Positions 18,830-26,928 are shown, counted from the stretch's first letter. The stretch is DNA of 64,000 nucleotides from Azorhizobium doebereinerae UFLA1-100 (GCF_000473085.1 NZ_AXBA01000027.1:27335-91334); one strand, 5' to 3'. Made by a program: numbers and translations. Notes: generated by a model from the sequence alone, not told the origin.

Positions 18830-20565
18830 ATGCCAATTCCTCTGTTGCGGCCGAAACCCCAGTCGACGCCGCCATCATCGCGGGCGACGCCGGAGACGTG
18901 ACGGCTGAGTTGCTTTTCGAGGCTGGGCGTCCAAGGCACGAGCTGGAAGCCGAGGCCGTCATCGATCATGGCGAAGCGGCCAGAGGCGAGCGCGAAGCGC
19001 TGCCGATAGGCGCCGGCGACATACTCACCCGACGTCGCTTGATTGAAAGGCTGCCCGGTCTCCGCCGCGAGCCGCTCGCCCAGGGCCTCGACCTCGCGGC
19101 GCCGGAGCGTGCCGATCAGGCCTTGGGAGAAGACGACGCCTCGGGCCTGGCGCTCGGCGAGGCCCTGCTCAATGAGCTGTTCGGTCCGCCGGTCCATCGC
19201 GTCGCGCACCTCAGCGCCGAAGCCGGCCTGGCCGAGAGGCACGGGATCGCGGGCGACCGCCTGCCGGTCGAGCCAGGTCGCCCCGCTCGCCGTCACCTGG
19301 TCCTCGATCGCGAGGTCGGAGCGCACCGCCAGCGCCACGCGGCGGCGCCCTTGCGCATCGTCGAACTTACGAAGCTCGACGATCGAGCCGGACCCACTGT
19401 CGCCGGTGGCGTCGAGGTCGGGGAATTTGATGTGGTGCGTGCGCCCGTCGACGCCGTCGATCACGGCGTAGGCGGTGCCCTTCAATTCGTCGTCGAGACC
19501 GCGATCGACTAGCCGGCCGACGACGGGCACGTCGAGGCTCTCGCTGGCGAGGACATAGCTCGCGGCCGCGCGCTCGATGCCCCGCTCGCGTAGACCGCGG
19601 TGGATGCGCTTGATGATGTCGCCGCGCTCGCCGAGCTCGCGCAGCGTGGTCTCGGCGGCCTCGTCGATTGTCCATTGGCCCGGACCAAGCTGATGCGCGA
19701 GGCCGAGACTTTCCAGATGCCGCAGTCGCCCAACCTTGAGGGCGTGGTACGGATCGGACGGGTGTCCTGAATCTGGTGCGAGATCGATGACGCCGTGACG
19801 GTCCGCGTCGCGGGCAAGCTGCCGGTCGAGCTGCGTCCAACGCTCGGCCTCGACCTGGCGCTCCAGCGCGTGCCGGATATCGAGATCGCTGCGCAATCCC
19901 AGTTCCTGCGTGACCAGGTCCTGGGCGCGGGCGCGCATGCCCTCCTTGACGTAGTCGCGGGAGATGACGAGGTCCTGGCCGTCCTCGGCGACGCCGCGCA
20001 CAATGATGTGGACGTGGGGGTGCTGGGTGTTCCAGTGATCGACGGCGACCCAATCGAGCTTGGTCCCAAGGTCCTTCTCCATCTGGCGAACCAGTTCGCG
20101 AGCGAAGCCCTTGAGGTCGGCGATCTCCGGCGCGTCCTCCGGCGAGACGATGAAACGGAAATGGTGGCGGTCGCCTTCGGAGCGCTCGGCAAACGCCTTG
20201 GGATCGGCGTCCTCGGTCTCCGGACCGAACAGCCGGGCCTTCTCCCCGTCCCGGGTGACGCCCTCGCGCCGGAGGTAGCCGAGATGGGCGCCGAGCGGCG
20301 CCGATCGCGCGGTGTGACGAACGACGCGGGCCTTCACTGTCACCAAGCGGGACCGGCCGGTCAGCAGGTGGTTGGCCCGGACGCTGGCGGCGCGGCCTCG
20401 GCCAAAAGTCGAGCGGCTGCCTCTCCTGAGCAGGCCCTGGCGCGATACACCGCCGCCGGCCTGCTGCGCGGCGGCGAGTGCTTGGGCGATGAAGGGCTTC
20501 GCCCGCTGGCTGCGCGAGGAGCGGATGCGGCCAGGCCGCGGCTGGAAGTCGTTCTCCTCAGCCAT
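18826..20565 (-). CDS. Relaxase with DUF3363 domain (RlxS/TraI-like)
   Basis: The relaxase nicks one strand at oriT and leads it into the recipient. The N-terminal part is basic (PGRIRSSRSQRAKPFIAQAL) and is followed by a relaxase core with the metal-binding His cluster QHPHVHIIVRG (H182, H184, H186) and an upstream GDRHHFRFIVSPEDA block. The C-terminal two thirds are the DUF3363 region found in relaxases of rhizobial and sphingomonad ICEs (RlxS type). I start at MAEENDFQPR (20565), 579 residues; the frame is open 27 codons further, but that part contains a nic-like motif and reads as non-coding. It overlaps traG by 4 bp. Confidence 0.9.
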   Translation of the reverse strand: MAEENDFQPRPGRIRSSRSQRAKPFIAQALAAAQQAGGGVSRQGLLRRGSRSTFGRGRAASVRANHLLTGRSRLVTVKARVVRHTARSAPLGAHLGYLRREGVTRDGEKARLFGPETEDADPKAFAERSEGDRHHFRFIVSPEDAPEIADLKGFARELVRQMEKDLGTKLDWVAVDHWNTQHPHVHIIVRGVAEDGQDLVISRDYVKEGMRARAQDLVTQELGLRSDLDIRHALERQVEAERWTQLDRQLARDADRHGVIDLAPDSGHPSDPYHALKVGRLRHLESLGLAHQLGPGQWTIDEAAETTLRELGERGDIIKRIHRGLRERGIERAAASYVLASESLDVPVVGRLVDRGLDDELKGTAYAVIDGVDGRTHHIKFPDLDATGDSGSGSIVELRKFDDAQGRRRVALAVRSDLAIEDQVTASGATWLDRQAVARDPVPLGQAGFGAEVRDAMDRRTEQLIEQGLAERQARGVVFSQGLIGTLRRREVEALGERLAAETGQPFNQATSGEYVAGAYRQRFALASGRFAMIDDGLGFQLVPWTPSLEKQLSRHVSGVARDDGGVDWGFGRNRGIGI

Positions 20566-20592
20566 GGCCGGCCCCGGCAATGTGCAGAAAAT

Positions 20593-20736
20593 GCAGGATC
20601 GGCAAAGCGTTGAAGTTGCAGCGCACATTGCGCGCCGAGGCCGCACCTTGCCGGATCAGCCAAAAACACAAACAAAAACAACCGACCGACAGAGCCGCAC
20701 ATTGCGGCCTTTTATCTGGCCCTCTGTCGGTCGGTT
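20593..20736. other. oriT: Candidate origin of transfer (oriT)
   Basis: The gap between the transglycosylase and relaxase genes (20566-20919) holds a perfect 15-bp inverted repeat, AACCGACCGACAGAG at 20680-20694 and CTCTGTCGGTCGGTT at 20722-20736, with a nested hairpin GCCGCA-CAT-TGCGGC at 20694-20708. On the minus strand, 3' of it, 20600-20593 reads GATCCTGC, matching the IncP nic consensus YATCCTGY except for the first base (G). A large inverted repeat 5' of a nic site next to the relaxase gene is the expected oriT layout. The spacing (about 80 bp) is longer than in RP4, so the exact nic is uncertain. The inverted repeat could alternatively be a regulatory hairpin. Confidence 0.5.
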
Positions 20737-20919
20737 TCTGCCCTTCACCCCTGTCCGCCCGTCCTCCTTTCCGGAAGTACGCTGCGCCGCGCCAGCCTGC
20801 GAAATCGCGCGCGAAAGCCTTGGCATGGCCCATGGAGTCGCCGAGCACCGTCGCGCCGCTAAGGAAAGCGCGAGCTGGCTGAGACATCGCCGCGGCATGA
20901 CTGCAAGGCGGCAGCGAGA

Positions 20920-21636
20920 TCATGGCTTCGGTCCCGCTGCGGAAACCGAGACGAACAGGCCGGCCGATTGCGGTGCGATGGCGGAGACATCGCGCACCGC
21001 GACGACCTCCGGTGTCTCGCTCGGCGGCTGCTTGGCCGACGTGCGATCAGCGGGTTCAGCGCTTGCCGAACGCGTGATGAAGAGCGGCGCCTGCGTCCAG
21101 GACGACGGATCGGAGGCCGCCACGAGGACAGGCCCATCGATCGCGCCGTCCCCGACAAAAGGGACGAGCGCCGCGACATAAGCGACCGTTTCGGGCGGCA
21201 ACGGGCGGTGTCGATCGCGATAGTCTTCGTATCGACCAGGACCCGCATTGTATGCCGCGAGGAAGCCCGGCGATCCGTAGCGGTCGTGCATTTCGCGCAG
21301 GAAGGCCGCGCCCGCCAAGATGTTGTCGTGCGCATCGAACGGATCGCGCCCGAGGCCGTACCGAGCGCGCATCCCCGCCCAGGTGTCGGGCATCAGTTGC
21401 ATCAACCCGATCGCCCCCTTGGACGAGATCGCGCGCCGGTCGCCGCGGCTTTCGACCCGCATGATCGCCCGTATCCATGCTGCCGGAATGCCGAAGCGCT
21501 GGGCCGCCTCCGCGATGAGCCCGGCATAGGTATCGCTCGGCGCTTGCAGCTCGATCCGAGCGGTCTGGGCGTGAGCGACGACGGCGGGCGTGCCGAACGT
21601 CGTCGCCCCGACGAGCATGACGAGAGCGGCCCGCAT
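20920..21636 (-). CDS. Lytic transglycosylase (VirB1-like)
   Basis: This periplasmic enzyme cleaves peptidoglycan to make room for the conjugation channel. A signal peptide (about 1-24, ending AHAQT) precedes an SLT domain (about 38-150): IPAAWIRAIMRVESRGDRRA with catalytic Glu62, then GAIGLMQLMPDTWAGMRARY, DNILAGAAFLREMHDRYG and AAYNAGPGRYEDY. The C-terminal tail is unstructured. Length is 238 residues. It starts 4 bp after the DUF736 stop and belongs to the transfer operon. Confidence 0.9.
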   Translation of the reverse strand: MRAALVMLVGATTFGTPAVVAHAQTARIELQAPSDTYAGLIAEAAQRFGIPAAWIRAIMRVESRGDRRAISSKGAIGLMQLMPDTWAGMRARYGLGRDPFDAHDNILAGAAFLREMHDRYGSPGFLAAYNAGPGRYEDYRDRHRPLPPETVAYVAALVPFVGDGAIDGPVLVAASDPSSWTQAPLFITRSASAEPADRTSAKQPPSETPEVVAVRDVSAIAPQSAGLFVSVSAAGPKP

Positions 21637-21640
21637 GCGC

Positions 21641-21976
21641 TCAATCCCGCTGGCCGCGCTTGGGCGGGCGGTTCCAGTTCAGCACCCACGCAGACTTGTC
21701 GTCGCCGGACTGAAAGAGATTGGCGCGGATTGGCTGATGCAGCGCCGGGTCATCGATGACGAGCGAGACGTATTCGCCCGCCTTCTCGCCGGTGCGTTTC
21801 CAGCCCGCGCCGATCTCCGGGCCGTCGGCGTCGCCCAGATGGACGCGATAGTCGGGCGCGTTCTCGGCATCGGAAGCTTCGGCCGGAACGAGAGAAAGGG
21901 CTTGGGTGAAGGTGAGCGTCTGGATGCGTCCGCCGAAGCCGGACTTATCGCGGGTGAAATGACCGATCTGCACCAT
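21641..21976 (-). CDS. DUF736 family protein (first copy)
   Basis: This 111-residue DUF736 protein begins MVQIGHFTRDKSGFGGRIQT and has the family features ALSLVPAEASDAENAPDYRV and YVSLVIDDPALHQPIRANLF. DUF736 proteins are small beta-rich proteins almost confined to alphaproteobacterial plasmids and ICEs; their function is unknown to me. GGAGG at about 21982-21986 supports ATG 21976. A second DUF736 gene (29278-29604) occurs in this element; the two differ considerably. Confidence 0.85.
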   Translation of the reverse strand: MVQIGHFTRDKSGFGGRIQTLTFTQALSLVPAEASDAENAPDYRVHLGDADGPEIGAGWKRTGEKAGEYVSLVIDDPALHQPIRANLFQSGDDKSAWVLNWNRPPKRGQRD

Positions 21977-22011
21977 GAGAAACCTCCGTGGTTGGCGGGT
22001 TGAGAAGCGGG

Positions 22012-22557
22012 TCAATCGGTGGCGGCGCGCCACACGAAGCGGCCATCACCGGCCTCGTCGGTCCAAAGCGGGACCGCGCGGGCGACGATCGAAGTGACGG
22101 GGAGCGGGCCGAAGTAGCGGCCGTCCAGGCTGTCCGGGACGGTCGGGTTCATGAGGAAAACTTCGCCCGCGCTGAGGGTGTGGCAGCCACTCCAGCGCGG
22201 CAACGGACGGCCGAGATGATCGCGTGTCTTGGGGACGCCGACGTCGATATGATCGACGGTCACGGCGTCGTTCTCCCGGCACACCGTTTGTCCGGCGACC
22301 GCCATGACGTGCTTCAGCAGCGGCACGCCTCTCGGCAGGAAACCGCCATCGGCGAGATAGCTCGCGATCGGCTCGGGCGGACGCACGGCGACCAGCTCGA
22401 GCGCGTGAAGCGGGCCGGCCGGCCGCAGCGCGTAGAGCCCTGTCGGCGTGCTGGCCGTGGCATTCCAGATCAGCCGCGGCGCGGGATGGAAGAACACCAG
22501 CGCGCCGGCAGCGAGCATCGCCACATAGGTCGACATGACGTAGCCGAAGCGACTCAT
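22012..22557 (-). CDS. traF: TraF, S26-type conjugal transfer peptidase
   Basis: TraF is a membrane-bound S26 serine peptidase that in RP4 processes and cyclises the pilin. The N-terminal transmembrane anchor (about 7-25, VMSTYVAMLAAGALVFFHPA) is followed by the catalytic Ser37 in NATASTPTGLY and Lys82 in LLKHVMAVAGQTV, then the conserved end motif SLDGRYFGPLPVTSIVARAV. Length is 181 residues. ATG 22557 overlaps the DUF2840 stop as ATGA. The likely substrate is TrbC in the same operon. Confidence 0.92.
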   Translation of the reverse strand: MSRFGYVMSTYVAMLAAGALVFFHPAPRLIWNATASTPTGLYALRPAGPLHALELVAVRPPEPIASYLADGGFLPRGVPLLKHVMAVAGQTVCRENDAVTVDHIDVGVPKTRDHLGRPLPRWSGCHTLSAGEVFLMNPTVPDSLDGRYFGPLPVTSIVARAVPLWTDEAGDGRFVWRAATD

Positions 22558-23072
22558 GGCGCGACCCTCCGACGCCTCAGCCAGGCCGCATGCTGCGCGC
22601 GCGTGTAGGCGTGCGGCTCGTCGCCGACGGCCAGGCGGTTGTGGAGATGACGCCAGTGTTCCGGCGCGGCGTCGGCCGGATCGATGTCGAGGGCTTCGAT
22701 CGCATCGATCGCCTGCAGCACGCGCTCGACCTTCGGCCAGCCATCGACGCGCAACAGGATTTCGCCACCGGGCTGCACGAAGGGCAGTGTCTGGTGGGGC
22801 GCGCCGGCTTCGACCGCGCGCACGATGTCCATCCGCGAGACGATGGTGCCGAAGTCGTTCGACGCCCAGCGGACGAAGGCGAAGATGCTGCCCGGCCTGA
22901 AGCTGGAGATGCTGCGGCGGCGGTCGAGGATCTTCTCCTCGGCGCGGCGGCCGAAGCGGAGCCAGCGCTCGATCTTCCTCTCGATCCAGGTCAGCTCGAC
23001 ATGCGTGAGCGCGAGGCCCGCGCGACCTCGCGATGGCGCGACATGCCGCGGCGACAGCGTGTTGTCGCTCAT
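22554..23072 (-). CDS. DUF2840 family protein
   Basis: This 172-residue protein of the DUF2840 family is regularly found between parA and traF in alphaproteobacterial ICEs. It reads LTHVELTWIERKIERWLRFG, then RPGSIFAFVRWASNDFGTIV and GGEILLRVDGWPKVERVLQA. It has no signal or membrane segment. Its function is unknown; conserved linkage suggests a role in transfer or element maintenance. It overlaps both neighbours by 4 bp. Confidence 0.85.
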   Translation of the reverse strand: MSDNTLSPRHVAPSRGRAGLALTHVELTWIERKIERWLRFGRRAEEKILDRRRSISSFRPGSIFAFVRWASNDFGTIVSRMDIVRAVEAGAPHQTLPFVQPGGEILLRVDGWPKVERVLQAIDAIEALDIDPADAAPEHWRHLHNRLAVGDEPHAYTRAQHAAWLRRRRVAP

Positions 23073-23323
23073 GATGGCTCTCCGGAATCGTCGGGGAATT
23101 CGCGCGCGAGAAGATCGCGCAGCATGTCGGCGACGGTGATCCCGCGCCGGAAGGCCGCGACCTTGATGCGACCACGCAGCGCCGGCGTGACGTCGATGGT
23201 CAGGCGCGCGGTGAACGCCGAGGCGTCATCGGCGCGCCGCGCCGGGATTTCGGGCGCCTTGATCCAGCTTTCGGCGTCGCCCGGCCGCGCTGCGAAGCCG
23301 CGCCTGTTGGGTCGCTCGCTCAC
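23069..23323 (-). CDS. Ribbon-helix-helix protein next to parA
   Basis: This 84-residue protein has a C-terminal ribbon-helix-helix pattern: TARLTIDVTPALRGRIKVAA, FRRGITVADMLRDLLAREFP. It overlaps the parA stop as ATGA and follows parA directly, so it could be the centromere-binding ParG/CopG-type partner of ParA, or a repressor of the operon. Both are inferences from position and fold. Confidence 0.75.
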   Translation of the reverse strand: MSERPNRRGFAARPGDAESWIKAPEIPARRADDASAFTARLTIDVTPALRGRIKVAAFRRGITVADMLRDLLAREFPDDSGEPS

Positions 23324-23958
23324 GGCGCGATCCTCGCGACTTCGGCGGCGAGCGCGGCGATCTCGCGGGCGGCGGCGCTCTGCTCGGCCAGCTCGAAAAC
23401 CAGGCGGCCGGACTGCGCGGCGTCGGCGAAGGCGACCCGCTGGCCGACGGTGCTCGCGAGCACCGGCGGATCATGATCGGCCAGCGTCTCGGCCGTCTCG
23501 CGGGCGATCACCGTGCGGGCGCCGCAGCGGTTCAGCACGAAGCGCGCGGCAAGTCCTGGGCGGTAGATGCGCGCCTCGCGCAGCAGGGCCAGCATCTCGG
23601 CCGACGCCCAGCCGTCGAGCGGCGACGGCTGGACGGGGATCAGCACCAGGTCGGCAGCGAGCAATGCCGAGCGCATCAGACCGGCGACGCGCGGCGGCCC
23701 GTCGATGACGACGTGATCGCAGGTCGTGGCCAGCTCGGGCGCTTCGCGATGGAGCGTGTCGCGCGCCAGGCCGACGACGCCGAACAGCCGCGAGACGTTT
23801 TCCCGCGCGCGCTGCTGCGACCAGTCGAGTGCTGAACCTTGCGGGTCGGCGTCGACCAGCGTGACGCGCCTGCCGTGCAACGCCCATTCACCGGCGAGAT
23901 GCAGTGCGAGCGTCGTTTTGCCGACACCGCCCTTCTGGTTGAGGAGGGCGACGATCAT
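23320..23958 (-). CDS. parA: ParA-family partition ATPase
   Basis: This 212-residue Walker-type ATPase has the deviant Walker A motif NQKGGVGKTT (residues 7-16), the Walker A' region TLVDADPQGSALDWSQQR and Walker B HVVIDGPPRVAGLMRSAL. It is of the short type without an N-terminal helix-turn-helix. Such proteins move and position plasmid DNA with a centromere-binding partner; here the RHH protein encoded just after it is a candidate partner. It would stabilise the excised circular element. It overlaps repA by 4 bp. Confidence 0.92.
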   Translation of the reverse strand: MIVALLNQKGGVGKTTLALHLAGEWALHGRRVTLVDADPQGSALDWSQQRARENVSRLFGVVGLARDTLHREAPELATTCDHVVIDGPPRVAGLMRSALLAADLVLIPVQPSPLDGWASAEMLALLREARIYRPGLAARFVLNRCGARTVIARETAETLADHDPPVLASTVGQRVAFADAAQSGRLVFELAEQSAAAREIAALAAEVARIAP

Positions 23959-25064
23959 CTCTTCCCTCCCGGCTTGCGGCTGAAGGGCAGCGACGGTTGG
24001 CGTCCTGGGCGATCTGAAATCGGCCGGTCGGCGGGGTTATCCGCCGAACGCGCGGGCCAACAACAAGAGTTAGATTCTGAGTTAGACTCTAAGTTAAGGC
24101 CCGGAATCGTCGTTTCAGGCCAGAGGGTTAACTGCGGTTTGCACGCCCGAAGTCCCGATACCCGCACGCCCGAAGTCCCGATAGTCGGAACGCCTGAAGT
24201 CCCGACCCCGTCCACAGCGATATCCACAGGCCCTGTGGATAAGGCGGCGGGCACGATGCGCAGCAGTTCGCGTCGGCCGTTGCGCTCGATGCGTAATCGG
24301 TAACCGGGGAGCGGTTGGCGAGCGGCGATCCGGCGGAGGTCAAAGGCGAAATCTGGAAGCTTGGCGAGGCTCCCGGACTTCTCGTGCAGGTGCGCGACCT
24401 CGAACAGCCAGCCCTTGGGCTGGCGGCCGGCATGCTTGCGGGCGACTCGATATAGCCAGCGCTCGATGCCGCCGGTCAGGCGGAAATAGGCTGGGTCGAT
24501 GGCGAGCACCAGCGAGCGATCGATAACGCCGCGGTAGAACCAGTCGGGGAGCACGAACTCCATGCCCTCGACGCGGCCGTCGCGGGTCGTGCATTCCTCC
24601 CACTCGTTGATCCAGGAAAACTGATGGCGGCGCCAATGCTCGCCGTTGCGGATCGTCGTGCGGATGACGGTCGATTGCAGGCGAGCGAGCGCGCCCTTCA
24701 GAAGCTTGTAATCGCGCGCGCCGGTCTGCCGGCCGATGGATGTCAGGAGCTGATACGGCGTGAAGCGCAGGAAGCGTGAGGTCTTGAAACCAAGGTCTTC
24801 GGCCTCGACGATCTGGCTCGCCGCCCAGATCAGCACGTCGGCGTCCCAGATAGTCGCCATGCCGTGTTCGGGCACGGCGTAGACTTCCACGCGGACGCCG
24901 CCGGTCTCGTAGAGGATGGGCGCGGTACGCCTGGTCTTGGCGAGCGAGAAGAACGGCCGCTCCATCAGGTCGCGCTGGTCGCGCGGGCTGGCGTCGCCCA
25001 TGGCGACGACGAACGGATCGAGCTTGCTCCGTTCGCTGCTGGTGATGAGGCGGCGCGACGACAT
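23955..25064 (-). CDS. repA: RepA-type replication initiator
   Basis: This 369-residue protein matches the plasmid replication initiator protein A family: DLMERPFFSLAKTRRTAPIL, VRVEVYAVPEHGMATIWDAD, FLRFTPYQLLTSIGRQTGAR, DWFYRGVIDRSLVLAIDPAY, GWLFEVAHLHEKSGSLAKLP. Two winged-helix-like halves are expected. The C-terminal 90 residues are encoded by a DNA segment with three iterons (24141-24206), so the protein there repeats GTSGV. A rep-par pair in an ICE points to replication of the excised circle. It overlaps parA by 4 bp. Confidence 0.88.
   Translation of the reverse strand: MSSRRLITSSERSKLDPFVVAMGDASPRDQRDLMERPFFSLAKTRRTAPILYETGGVRVEVYAVPEHGMATIWDADVLIWAASQIVEAEDLGFKTSRFLRFTPYQLLTSIGRQTGARDYKLLKGALARLQSTVIRTTIRNGEHWRRHQFSWINEWEECTTRDGRVEGMEFVLPDWFYRGVIDRSLVLAIDPAYFRLTGGIERWLYRVARKHAGRQPKGWLFEVAHLHEKSGSLAKLPDFAFDLRRIAARQPLPGYRLRIERNGRRELLRIVPAALSTGPVDIAVDGVGTSGVPTIGTSGVRVSGLRACKPQLTLWPETTIPGLNLESNSESNSCCWPARSADNPADRPISDRPGRQPSLPFSRKPGGKR
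24141..24242. repeat. oriV: Iterons and DnaA-box palindrome inside repA (oriV)
   Basis: GCACGCCCGAAGTCCCGATA occurs at 24141-24160 and exactly again at 24164-24183; a third, diverged copy (GGAACGCCTGAAGTCCCGAC) is at 24187-24206. The period is 23 bp. Immediately after lie TATCCACAG (24221-24229) and CTGTGGATA (24233-24241), an inverted pair around GCC; the right arm reads TTATCCACA on the minus strand, a consensus DnaA box. Iterons plus DnaA boxes next to a rep gene are the hallmark of an iteron-type replication origin. Unusually, they are inside the 3' part of the rep coding sequence. Confidence 0.75.
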
Positions 25065-25075
25065 CGGCGAGCGCC

Positions 25076-25327
25076 TCAGCGATGCGCATGGCCGGCGGCG
25101 CGGGCCTCGACGTAGCGGGGATCCGACGTCGAGTTGCAGGCGGCGTTGTCAGCCCAGGCCTCCAGGTCGCCGATGGCGTAGACGACGCGGCCGCCGAGCT
25201 TACGGAAGGTCGGGCCGCTGCCGTGGCAGCGATACTTTTCCAGGGTGCGCGGCGAGATGCCAAGGATGCGCGCCGCCTCATGGGTTCGGACGTAGCGGGT
25301 GGCGAGCTGCGCGGACCTGTCGAGCAT
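25076..25327 (-). CDS. Excisionase-like HTH protein (RdfS-like)
   Basis: This 83-residue protein has an AlpA/excisionase-type winged helix-turn-helix: YVRTHEAARILGISPRTLEK, then YRCHGSGPTFRKLGGRVVYA and IGDLEAWADNA. Proteins of this kind act as recombination directionality factors. In ICEMlSymR7A the corresponding RdfS promotes excision and its gene precedes the transfer genes, as here, where it is followed 11 bp later by repA. The fseA-like frameshift gene lies directly upstream, matching the known FseA-to-RdfS control. The link is by analogy. Confidence 0.75.
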   Translation of the reverse strand: MLDRSAQLATRYVRTHEAARILGISPRTLEKYRCHGSGPTFRKLGGRVVYAIGDLEAWADNAACNSTSDPRYVEARAAGHAHR

Positions 25328-25542
25328 GGGAAGCCTCCGTCTTGCCTCGAAGCGCCGCGGCCAAGTCGCGGCATGTCGGGGTCATGGTGGCGGAGGGTTC
25401 AGGCGTTGGGGGTGGACGAAGATTTTCGGAAGGGTGTGTCCCCCTTCGCGCGACCATGAGCGGGACGATGGTCCAATTCGTCACTGCCGAGACGGAGATG
25501 GATCGAAGAGCGATGCGCGCTGAAATCAGGTTATGTGGCTGG

Positions 25543-26329
25543 TCAGCCGCCGCGGAGAAACTTGAGATAGCCGCGTTCGACGAGCGCGATCGAGTCGTGG
25601 ATCAGACGATTGGCCGCGCGTCGCGCGTGGGAGTCCTTCCACTCGACAGATGGAAGTTGGGCCTGGTCCGAATGCAGGATGATCTCCGCGACGTCGCGAG
25701 GACCGCCGCCCATGTCGTGAACGTCGAAGGCGTGAAGAAGCTGGACGAGACGGCGCTTGCGCTGCGTGGTCATTCGCAACGCCCGTGGGAGAAGGCCGAT
25801 GGTTTGGCCGCCTACCTTGCGGATGAAACGCGACGCGACATCGAGTCGGAGATCGACCGATGCGGCGCCGAGCGGCAGGAGAATCATGGGGCGCCGAACG
25901 GCCAGATCGCTGTTGAGCCGGATGTGAAGCTCGCCGGACCCATCGACGATTACGACCTCACGACCCTCATCATCGGTCCGGTCAGCGACAATCGAGCCGA
26001 GCTGGGATGGGTCGAGGGCCACAGGCGCGAATCCGCTCGGCGCTGCATCGAGCAGCAGCGTGCCGGGCGACAGTTCCGGCAGCCAGGTAGCGGGTTCGTC
26101 GCCGACCGGAATGCTCGGGTCGTGGGCGAAACCGCAACCCCCATCGTCGGGCGAAATCCGCGCGAGCGGACTCCGCATCGACGTGATCGCGTGCGATCTG
26201 GCGCTGGATTTGGGCGTAGTCACGCCGGTATTCGGCGTTGCGGCGCAGGAATTCGACGGCGAAGCCGGGGCGTTCAAGGCGATTCAAGTGATCGATCGTC
26301 TCCGGCGAGCGCCAATACTGTGTGGGCAT
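25543..26329 (-). CDS. FseA-like DUF6499/DUF2285 activator made by +1 frameshift
   Basis: Two overlapping minus-strand frames together make one protein. Frame one (26329-25982) begins MPTQYWRSPETIDHLNRLER, a DUF6499 domain, and reaches the conserved WGLRF at codons 63-67. The second frame continues the homology with AHDPSIPVGDEPATWLPELS and the DUF2285 region to 25543. Joining them needs a +1 shift at UUUC (26131-26128). This matches ICEMlSymR7A msi172/msi171, where the Phe-tRNA slips from UUU to UUC to make FseA, the activator of rdfS. The fused product would be about 261 residues; without the shift translation ends at 25982 after 115 residues. A plain frameshift mutation is the alternative, but the site and phase fit the programmed event exactly. 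Confidence 0.82.
26128..26134 (-). promoter_or_regulatory. Programmed +1 ribosomal frameshift site
   Basis: Read on the minus strand the site is CGG UUU C followed by GCC. Slippage of tRNA-Phe from UUU (26131-26129) to UUC (26130-26128) puts GCC (26127-26125) in the A site and opens the DUF2285 frame. It lies in the WGLRF motif, the same place as the proven site in ICEMlSymR7A. Confidence 0.78.
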
Positions 26330-26455
26330 GGCGTTTCCTCTCGTCTTGCTCCCCTATTCGGGGAGCTTCAAACCATCCGGAAACGCAGGCTTTGCGCTAG
26401 ACCCTATGATTGCATCGCGCGCGACGACAACCCGTACAACAGACGTCTTGGTGGC

Positions 26456-26719
26456 TCACTGCGCTCGTGGCTGAAGCAGGTGCCGATAGCCGGTTTTGGT
26501 CATCCAGCGGGCGCGGGCCAGGTGGCTTTCATGGACGATTTTGGCACGGCAGGGCTCTTGCGCCGGATCGAGGCCGAAGAGCACCAGCACGACCTCTCGC
26601 CAGTCGGCTCCTTCTTCCTCGGCCATCAGCAACCGTAGGTATATCGCCAGATGTCGCTCATCATAGGCGTTCACGCGGTCGGTAAGCGGCGGCCGGTCAC
26701 AGAAGGGCGCCTCGGTCAT
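26456..26719 (-). CDS. Short DUF2285 protein, QseM-like antiactivator
   Basis: This 87-residue protein consists almost entirely of a DUF2285 module: DERHLAIYLRLLMAEEEGAD, WREVVLVLFGLDPAQEPCRA, HESHLARARWMTKTGYRHLL. In ICEMlSymR7A the small DUF2285 protein QseM binds and inhibits both TraR and FseA. Here it lies between the fseA-like gene and a divergent XRE regulator, the same order as qseM and qseC, so QseM-like inhibition of the FseA-like activator is likely. It may instead be a DNA-binding DUF2285 protein. No TraR homologue is visible for it to bind. Confidence 0.72.
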   Translation of the reverse strand: MTEAPFCDRPPLTDRVNAYDERHLAIYLRLLMAEEEGADWREVVLVLFGLDPAQEPCRAKIVHESHLARARWMTKTGYRHLLQPRAQ

Positions 26720-26905
26720 TGCGATCTTTCCCCCGTCGAGATCAAAGCAATGCAGTAGGGATTCATTTACCGCAAATTTTGACAGACTTCGCGCATGATT
26801 AGGCCGGCGCCGCGATGCCTATGGCGCATCACGTTGCTCAAATTGACGGTGCAGAGGCAGTCGAGACCGGGCATGGATAGCATAACCCGCGGACGAATCG
26901 GAATG

Positions 26906-26928
26906 ATCGTTCCTGGAACGATGGTTCC
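26906..26928. promoter_or_regulatory. Palindromic operator between qseM- and qseC-like genes
   Basis: ATCGTTCC (26906-26913), T, GGAACGAT (26915-26922) is a perfect 8-bp-arm palindrome. The right arm also pairs with GTTCC at 26924-26928 (GGAAC-GATG-GTTCC), so two overlapping sites exist, 21 bp before the XRE gene. This fits a small XRE repressor binding its own promoter region. Confidence 0.6.

Noticed and set aside
20663..20740. The 15-bp inverted repeat as a simple terminator
   Set aside because: It has a 27-base spacer with a nested hairpin and lies before the relaxase start beside a nic-like motif, so oriT is a better reading, although a terminator role for the upstream gene is not excluded.
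21679..22003. Frames opposite DUF736 and the traF end
   Set aside because: Shadows of the genuine minus-strand genes; no ribosome site or domain.
24141..24206. Short regular repeats as a CRISPR array
   Set aside because: The units are only about 20 bp with 3-bp gaps and lie in repA beside DnaA boxes; they are iterons.
25543..26277. DUF2285 frame starting at ATG 26277 as an independent gene
   Set aside because: Its first 50 residues are the out-of-phase reading of the DUF6499 domain and unlike any DUF2285 protein. The homology begins at AHDPSIPV, which fits entry by +1 frameshift.
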